From assembly GCA_964504305.1 (NCBI GenBank), contig CAZDEB010000004.1, positions 186,001 to 250,000 of the forward strand: a DNA stretch of 64,000 nt, in the 5' to 3' direction. Below the pieces are notes generated by a model, which saw only the letters and a list, made by a program, of their open reading frames with translations, was not told the origin of the DNA and did not search any database. The stretch is from UBA11606 sp964504305 (GTDB lineage Bacteria; Actinomycetota; Acidimicrobiia; Acidimicrobiales; Aldehydirespiratoraceae). Both the position numbers and the translations under genes were made by a program. Position 1 is the stretch's first letter, and the number at the start of each line of letters is the position of its first letter. This document shows positions 59,403 to 64,000 of this stretch, piece after piece.

Positions 59403-59688
59403 CCTGATGGAGCCCCTGGGGTTCCCGGTGGCGGCTGGTCTTCGAGCTCACTGATCGCCACGACACCCGGCGCACTCTTGCCGACCCGTTTGGGAGTTCC
59501 GGCGGTCAAGTCCGCGAGTCTGCCAGCCGCGGTTCGATGAGCTGGCCCTGGTGTTTGGCGACCACGACAAGCATGGCTTGCTGCCAGGCCAGGAGACCGA
59601 CGAACAGGACACCGATTGGGCCTTGACCTTCTTCTTGGGAGAAGCCCCATGATTGTTGGTCATGACGTGTAGGTACTTGGGCTGACTG
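59403..59688. other. Gap without a recognisable gene
   Basis: The 286 bases after the MerR gene hold no convincing frame. A minus-strand stretch around 59506-59655 reads GQGPIGVLFVGLLAWQQAML, membrane-like, but its frame has no good start and no family match. It may be the end of a lost gene. Confidence 0.5.
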
Positions 59689-60069
59689 ATGAAACGAGAC
59701 GCCGTGACCTCGACTGGCCAAGTCGTGGTTCGTGAGCGAGTGCCGGCGATCCTGAGCGCGCTCGCGTTCGGCGTTCCGACTTTCGGCGGGGCCTGCGCAG
59801 GATGTCTTGGAGTAGCGGTGGGTGCCGCGGCGATTGCTCCGCTGTCGGGCCTGGGCGGTGCGTGGCAGTTGTTGGTCGTCATGTCGGTCTCGGCTACCGT
59901 CACCGCGGTTTCGGTGACGGCTGAATCCGTGGCGTTGTTGAGGAGAGCGGCGGCGATCGTGCGGGCGGCGGTCTCGGCCGCGCTGATTTATGTCGGGGTG
60001 ATGGCCATCGTGGCTGTCGTCTCCGCCCTCACCAGCGCCGGAACGAGCGGAGGCCCGGTGTTGCCATGA
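59689..60069 (+). CDS. Small membrane protein with a CxxC pair
   Basis: The 126-residue product has about three membrane helices (VPAILSALAFGVPTFGGACA, LGGAWQLLVVMSVSATVTAV and AAVSAALIYVGVMAIVAVVS) and a CAGC motif after the first. It sits among mer and thiol-redox genes, so it may transport mercury or move thiol electrons. The ATG follows a weak ribosome-binding site. I do not recognise the family with certainty. Confidence 0.6.
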   Translation: MKRDAVTSTGQVVVRERVPAILSALAFGVPTFGGACAGCLGVAVGAAAIAPLSGLGGAWQLLVVMSVSATVTAVSVTAESVALLRRAAAIVRAAVSAALIYVGVMAIVAVVSALTSAGTSGGPVLP

Positions 60070-60107
60070 CAATCTCGGATGCGCTCATCCCTCGATCGTG
60101 GCGACAG

Positions 60108-60980
60108 CTACTCGGTTGAGTCGTCGGTCGCTGTTCTAGTGCTGCGGGCGCCAACGAGCGCCCAGCCGCTGGCGCCGATCGCGAGTACGCCGAGGAGCGC
60201 GATGGTGTTGCGGTTGTTGGCGATCGCCCGGGTGAACCAGATTGATTGGCCTTCGAGAAAGCGGATCGGGCCGTAGCCGGTGGTGGTGGAGACGTCGGTG
60301 GTGAGGGTCCAACCCCAGTAGTAGACAATGAATCCGCCGGAGGCGATCAGCAGCAGCGCTGCGAGCCCGTTGACGTGTCGCGACACCTGCCGTAGCCGGC
60401 TGAGCATCGAGTGTTTGGCCACGGCGAGCGAGAGAGTGGCGACAGCAAGAACCAGCGTCATACCCAGCACGTACGCGCCAAGCGCGGCGAGCCCTGATAG
60501 CCACGAGGATCGAGTGGCGGTGCCTGCGACGATGCTCAAGAAGACCGGAAGGGTGCATGACAGCGATGCGATCCCATAGGTCATGCCGAAGCCCATCATC
60601 GAGCGGTAGCCGCGATCGCTGGGGGCGCCGGTGTGTGGCTGGGGAACCCGCCATTTCGGCTGCCACCCGATGAGCATCGCGACGCCAAGGATCAGAACAC
60701 CGGCACCGATAAGCAAAGCGGCCCATGGCACATAGTCGATGAAGATCCGGACCCCGGCCTGGAACAGGGTCCCAATCACCGCGAATACCACCGTGAATCC
60801 GGCGGCCACCGCGGCGATCACGCCCAACGCCCTCCTGAGGCGCTGGGCAAGATCGAGATCGCGGTCGCTGTCGTCGCTGACGAACCAGGCCAGATATGCA
60901 GGCAACATGGCGAACCCGCACGGGTTGACCGTCGACACCATTCCTGCCGTCAGGGCCAAGGCCAGCGGCGCGTCGATCAC
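60108..60980 (-). CDS. ccdA: CcdA/DsbD-type thiol-disulfide transmembrane protein (all-Cys version)
   Basis: The 290-residue product has six to seven membrane helices and the two conserved Cys: STVNPCGFAMLPAYLAWF in helix 1 and IASLSCTLPVFLSIVAG in helix 4. It carries reducing power from cytoplasmic thioredoxin to the outside. Its GTG or ATG start overlaps the TlpA-like gene stop by four bases. The pair is a typical CcdA-TlpA module. A second, Sec-containing CcdA is encoded at 62200. Confidence 0.85.
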   Translation of the reverse strand: MIDAPLALALTAGMVSTVNPCGFAMLPAYLAWFVSDDSDRDLDLAQRLRRALGVIAAVAAGFTVVFAVIGTLFQAGVRIFIDYVPWAALLIGAGVLILGVAMLIGWQPKWRVPQPHTGAPSDRGYRSMMGFGMTYGIASLSCTLPVFLSIVAGTATRSSWLSGLAALGAYVLGMTLVLAVATLSLAVAKHSMLSRLRQVSRHVNGLAALLLIASGGFIVYYWGWTLTTDVSTTTGYGPIRFLEGQSIWFTRAIANNRNTIALLGVLAIGASGWALVGARSTRTATDDSTE

Positions 60981-61528
60981 AGCAGCAGCTCGTCAATGAG
61001 GTCGGTCAACGCCGGGCCGCTCAGCTGGCCACTCCAGGCCCGGGCGACCTTGCCGTCAGCATCGATGAACACAGTCGTCGGCATTCCAAGCGCTTCGAAC
61101 GCGGTGAACAGCGAACCATCTGGGTCACGGGCAACGTCATAGGTGATCCCGGTCTGCTCGATCACCGCGAGGCCCGCCTCGGGAGGATCCGACAGGTTCA
61201 GCCCCACGAATGTCACCTGGCCTGCGACGTTCTGGGCGACGGCTTCGAACTCGGGCAGCTCTGCCAGACACGGCGTGCACCACGAAGCGAAGAAGTTCAC
61301 CACGAGAGGCTCACCGAGGTATCGGTCCAGGGTGCCGGTAGACCCATCGAAGTTCACATACTGCACGCCGAGAGCCGGATCAGGCCCTACTGCATCGCCG
61401 CCGTCTTCATCGCCGTTTGCCAGTATCAGCAGCGCTGCGACACCGACGACGACAACGGCAACTCCCGCCCCCAGCCAGCGTTGGCGCTTGGCTGCACGTC
61501 GGTGCGTTGTTGGCTGTCTGCGTGCCAT
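60977..61528 (-). CDS. TlpA-like membrane-anchored thioredoxin
   Basis: The 183-residue product has one N-terminal membrane helix (LGAGVAVVVVGVAALLILAN) and an outward-facing thioredoxin fold with active site NFFASWCTPCLAELPEF and cis-Pro in ALGMPTTVFID. It should be reduced by the CcdA encoded directly downstream with a four-base overlap. It may keep extracytoplasmic Cys reduced in the mer system or in cytochrome maturation. The ATG is at 61528. Confidence 0.87.
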   Translation of the reverse strand: MARRQPTTHRRAAKRQRWLGAGVAVVVVGVAALLILANGDEDGGDAVGPDPALGVQYVNFDGSTGTLDRYLGEPLVVNFFASWCTPCLAELPEFEAVAQNVAGQVTFVGLNLSDPPEAGLAVIEQTGITYDVARDPDGSLFTAFEALGMPTTVFIDADGKVARAWSGQLSGPALTDLIDELLL

Positions 61529-61615
61529 GGGTTACGCCTCCAGCATCGGGCGAAGTCTTTTCACGATCGAGGAACGCCATCGAGGCGCGGCGGCCTTTCG
61601 ATCTCTCGCAGGGAA

Positions 61616-61646
61616 GCGTAAAGCCTCTCCCATAGGAGAAGGTCAA
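61616..61646 (-). promoter_or_regulatory. MerR-type promoter of the TlpA-CcdA operon
   Basis: On the minus strand TTGACC (61641-61646) and TTTACG/TTACGC (61616-61622) are 18-19 bases apart, and the spacer holds the inverted repeat CTCC-TATG-GGAG. This is the form of a MerR-family target, about 90 bases before the TlpA ATG. Confidence 0.65.
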
Positions 61647-61702
61647 GAGCGCCAGGCCAGATCGCAGGCCGCGAACAGGCGCCGCACGGCTCTCAGGTTG
61701 CG

Positions 61703-62113
61703 CTATGTCGAGGCTGGTCGGGGGGATTCGAGAATATGGCAGTGCGTGGCGGTGGTGCTGGTGTGTGGGGCAGCAGCGGCGACGGCTGCGAGTTGGTGTA
61801 GGTCGGTCTGCATGGCTTGTAGGTCGTTGATGCGTTCTTGGAGGTCGGCGGCGTGTTTCGCGATGAGCTGGCGCACGTGATCACAAGGCGTGTGGCCGTT
61901 GTCGCGCAGTTCCAGAATCTCGCCGATCTCGCCGAGGGTGAACCCCACGGTCTGGGCGGTTCGGATGAACCTGAGCCTTTCCAGCGCTCGTTGGTCGTAG
62001 TCGCGATACCCGGACGCGGTCCGTGTCGGCGCCGCGAGGAGCCCGACTTTTTCGTAGTAGCGGACGGCTTCGGTGGTGATTTCGACGTCGTCGGCCAGTT
62101 GCCCGATTCGCAT
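61703..62113 (-). CDS. MerR-family regulator, second copy
   Basis: The 136-residue product has IGQLADDVEITTEAVRYYEK and GLLAAPTRTASGYRDYDQRA, the dimer helix, and Cys in TPCDHVRQL and ATHCHILESP. The central Cys of the Hg-type triad is not seen (the tail reads APHTSTTATHC), so metal choice may differ from the first MerR. It is divergent from the Sec-CcdA gene and probably binds the repeat at 62134-62155 and the TlpA promoter. Confidence 0.85.
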   Translation of the reverse strand: MRIGQLADDVEITTEAVRYYEKVGLLAAPTRTASGYRDYDQRALERLRFIRTAQTVGFTLGEIGEILELRDNGHTPCDHVRQLIAKHAADLQERINDLQAMQTDLHQLAAVAAAAPHTSTTATHCHILESPRPAST

Positions 62114-62130
62114 GAATCCGATGATACCAC

Positions 62131-62161
62131 TTGACCCTGAAGCCGAGTTCAGGGTCTATGT
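62131..62161 (+). promoter_or_regulatory. MerR-type promoter of the Sec-CcdA/merB operon
   Basis: TTGACC (62131-62136) and CTATGT (62156-62161) are 19 bases apart, and the spacer contains the perfect inverted repeat ACCCTGAA-GCCGAG-TTCAGGGT (62134-62155). Position between the divergent MerR and the CcdA gene fits a MerR operator. Confidence 0.72.
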
Positions 62162-62199
62162 TCAGTTGCGTAGGCAACGTCTGGAGGAGTCGGACCGCT

Positions 62200-63099
62200 A
62201 TGAGCAACGAAACTGAGGGTGATGCTGAGACCAGTAGCGAGTCCTTTGTCCGATACGCGGCACTGGCGATTGCGGTTCTCATCGCCGGCCTTGTCGGCTA
62301 CCTCGGGTTCGTCGTCTATCCCAGCCTCGAGCTGTCCGCCGGGGTTGGCGCGGGTCTCATAGTGCTCGCCGCTGCCGCGGGCATCGCCTCGTTCTTCTCT
62401 CCATGCTCGTTTCCGCTGCTCGTGGGAATGCTCGGCCGACCAGTGGCGGAGAGGGCACAGACTGGTGAGCGGCGCCAGCCAACCCGGAACTCTCTCGCAT
62501 TCGCTGCGGCATTGTCGTTGGGTGTCGTGGCGTTCTTGGCGCTGCTTGGAACAGCGATCGCGCTGGGAGGTGACGCCATCATCAAAGACGTCACCTTCAC
62601 CAGCATCACCGGTCGGATTCTGCGCATCACCGTTGGTACGTTCCTGATTCTCGTTGGGCTGATCCAACTCGGACGCATAACCCTTCCGCTGCGGCGATTC
62701 GAGCCCGCGTTAAAGAGTTTTCTGCGGCGCCAACGTCGAGAAGGCCGAGCACAGGGGCAACCGGAGTTGTTGAGATTCGGTCTGTTCGGGTTCGCCTACC
62801 TTGCCGCGGGGTTCGGTTGAACGGGTCCGATCCTGGCCGGTCTGGCCGGGCAATCCCTCATCGCCGGCGGAGCCTCCGCGGCATTCATCGCTTTCGGCGT
62901 CGCCGCGCTCATGATCGTCATCTTGATGTTCGCGCTCGCCTTGATCGTCGGCGCTGCCCAACAACGCACCGTCGACGCACTCAAGGCAGGAGCACCCACA
63001 GTCAAACGCTGGGGCGGACGGATCCTGTTGGGTGTCGGCGTCTGGTTCATCGCACTCGGAGTGTTCTCCGACTTCTTCGCCGATGTCTTCCCCGTATAG
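62200..63099 (+). CDS. CcdA/DsbD-type membrane selenoprotein (UGA at codon 207 read as Sec)
   Basis: The frame starts with ATG at 62200 (GGAGGAG upstream), has a first helix and SFFSPCSFPLLVGMLG with the first conserved Cys. At 62818-62820 it meets TGA in YLAAGFG-TGA-TGPILAGLAGQ. Without a break it goes on for 92 codons through two more membrane helices (LMIVILMFALALIVG, ILLGVGVWFIALGVF) to a TAG. CcdA-type proteins have a Cys at the G-x-C-x-G-P-I position, so Sec replaces it. A seven-pair hairpin with loop GGTCT follows, GU at +20/+21. The 299-residue product would be in the same operon as MerB. Confidence 0.9.
62832..62850 (+). promoter_or_regulatory. Candidate bacterial SECIS of the Sec-CcdA gene
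   Basis: CCTGGCC-GGTCT-GGCCGGG forms seven pairs, stem starting at the 12th base after the UGA. Loop and distance match what I recall of the E. coli fdhF element, whose loop also contains GGUCU with the essential G and U at +20 and +21. Confidence 0.87.
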
Positions 63100-63195
63100 G
63101 GCTGTGATATTGGCCATACTGGCGTGGTCCGCCGCGCGCGGAATGACGCCGGTCCGTTCCGGGGTTCGGCCGGTGAGCAACGAAGGGATCCAAAA

Positions 63196-63843
63196 TTGAC
63201 CAACGCTCCCCTCGAGCAAGTCGTGCGCCTACTCGAGACCTCCTGTGACGCTCCGCCAGCCGCGGTAGATGCCATCCAACACCACGGCCTGATGTCATTG
63301 CTGACCGGCACGCCGGTGACCCTTGCCGACATCAGCGATGAGAGCGGCGTCTGTATCGACGAGATCCGCGCAGGCGTAGCCGGCCTTCAGGCGGCCGGCC
63401 GAATCGAAGTGGAAGGTTCGAGAGTCATTGGCGTCGGCGGCCTTACCATCAGCCCGACGATCCACACCCTGGCCTTACCCCTCGCGACGATCCACACCTG
63501 GTGCGGCCTCGACGCCGTCGGCATCCCCGCTGCACTGGCCCTCGATGCAGACGTATCGACAAGTTGCCCCCACTGCGCCAACCCGATTCAGATCAAACTC
63601 ACGCAGGGAGCGCCAGAACCCGATGAGGCGATTCGCCTCTTCTGCCCCACCGCGCCCTGCTCGGACGTGAGAACCGACTTCTGCGCAGCAGCCAACCTGT
63701 TCTGCAACCGTGACCACCTCAACCACTGGGCCAACTCCAACCCCACCGAGGGGACCGAACTCGACCTGCATGAGACCGCTGAGCTGGGTCGGGCCATGTG
63801 GGGACGCCACCGCCCACCTTCGACAGAATCGCAATCTCGATGA
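63196..63843 (+). CDS. merB: Organomercurial lyase MerB
   Basis: The 215-residue product has an N-terminal winged-helix-like part, then TIHTWCGLDAVGIPAALALD with the catalytic Cys and Asp, and TDFCAAANLFCNRDHLNHW with the second catalytic Cys. These are the marks of MerB, which cleaves the carbon-mercury bond by protonolysis. Extra Cys in STSCPHCANPI may bind metal. The TTG at 63196 with AAGGGA upstream is preferred; a GTG at 63124 would add 24 unlike residues. It follows the Sec-CcdA gene by 96 bases. Confidence 0.88.
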   Translation: MTNAPLEQVVRLLETSCDAPPAAVDAIQHHGLMSLLTGTPVTLADISDESGVCIDEIRAGVAGLQAAGRIEVEGSRVIGVGGLTISPTIHTLALPLATIHTWCGLDAVGIPAALALDADVSTSCPHCANPIQIKLTQGAPEPDEAIRLFCPTAPCSDVRTDFCAAANLFCNRDHLNHWANSNPTEGTELDLHETAELGRAMWGRHRPPSTESQSR

Positions 63844-64000
63844 ACAACGAAGCGATGACGTTCGGGTTTGTCACTGCCGGCCGACAAATCGGGCCGATCG
63901 GAAGCGTCGTGCGTCTCTGCGTTGGGACGGGCCTGCTCGTCGCCGGCGTCGGGGCCGGGCCCACCATGGCCGATGTCGTCGGTGCTGTCGTAGTTCTTCC
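63840..64000 (+). CDS. Hypothetical membrane protein, cut by the window end
   Basis: The ATG at 63840 overlaps the merB stop (ATGA), so this gene is in the operon. The visible 53 residues contain VVRLCVGTGLLVAGVGAG, a possible membrane helix, and the frame is open at base 64000. No family can be named from this part. Confidence 0.6.
   Translation, partial: MNNEAMTFGFVTAGRQIGPIGSVVRLCVGTGLLVAGVGAGPTMADVVGAVVVL

Noticed and set aside
59506..60072. 188-codon minus-strand frame opposite the small CxxC membrane protein
   Set aside because: Most of it is Arg/His-rich antisense. Its last 45 codons look membrane-like but have no start and no recognised family, so it is noted only as a possible remnant.

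Overview
The window looks like a piece of a high-GC actinobacterial chromosome, most likely class Acidimicrobiia. The indications are an MreB and a DivIVA-like protein beside a UPF0182 protein, a PDZ-Lon protease, a mycothiol-type DinB protein and many GTG/TTG starts; this is a judgement from protein resemblance, not a search result. Bases 1-18,500 look like core genome: a cell-shape protein (mreB end), HEAT-repeat protein, PDZ-Lon protease, DivIVA-like coiled coil with (Glu-Pro)n blocks, UPF0182 membrane protein, an FMN glutamate-synthase-like protein, tandem TauD-type dioxygenases, a rhodanese, a two-gene acyltransferase/ACP/FkbH module, a hotdog protein and an initiator tRNA.

From the tRNA-fMet (18,413) to about 23,160 there is a scar of mobile DNA: a broken P-loop gene, an IS6-type relic with both terminal repeats, an ArdC-like remnant, a PIN/ribbon-helix toxin-antitoxin pair, a frameshifted integrase-core transposase and a CopD fragment. 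Next comes a complete Calvin-Benson-Bassham cluster (23,169-38,764). The minus-strand operon is class I aldolase, phosphoribulokinase, transketolase, ribulose-phosphate epimerase, a NuoF-like flavoprotein and GAPDH. A CbbR regulator is divergent from it, followed by form I RuBisCO cbbL-cbbS, a small unknown protein, cbbQ, cbbO, class II FBPase and a NagD-type phosphatase. A near-identical 14-bp inverted-repeat motif lies in front of the three cbb transcription units.

The most striking feature is a set of genes that make sense only if in-frame UGA is read as selenocysteine. (1) A CooC-type ATPase (51,467-52,195) has UGA-Pro-UGA-Cys exactly where its neighbour paralogue has Cys-Thr-Cys (residues 104/106 in both). 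(2) Two tandem DsrE-like proteins (39,641-40,015 and 40,099-40,467) share a UGA at the same alignment position. (3) A CcdA/DsbD-type membrane protein (62,200-63,099) has UGA at its second conserved Cys. Each UGA is followed by a short hairpin whose loop carries GU at +20/+21 (three genes) or +21/+22 (CooC), the geometry of a bacterial SECIS. The CooC double-Sec motif is the best candidate here for something undescribed.

The selenoprotein genes sit in two metal-related neighbourhoods. Region 38,778-56,460 holds a peptide/nickel-type ABC importer in one operon with the two DsrE selenoproteins and a methyltransferase, divergent from hypF, then three CooC-like ATPases with a glyoxylate-type aminotransferase, an N-terminally truncated hypD, hypE and a ferredoxin-reductase-like protein. 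No hydrogenase or CO dehydrogenase structural gene is in the window. Region 56,554-64,000 is a mercury/thiol-redox island: CopZ-like, MerA-like, MerT-like and thioredoxin-like genes with a divergent MerR, then CcdA-TlpA, a second MerR, the Sec-CcdA, MerB and the start of another gene. Three MerR-type promoters with long (18-19 bp) spacers are visible. No CRISPR array, rRNA or complete prophage was seen.
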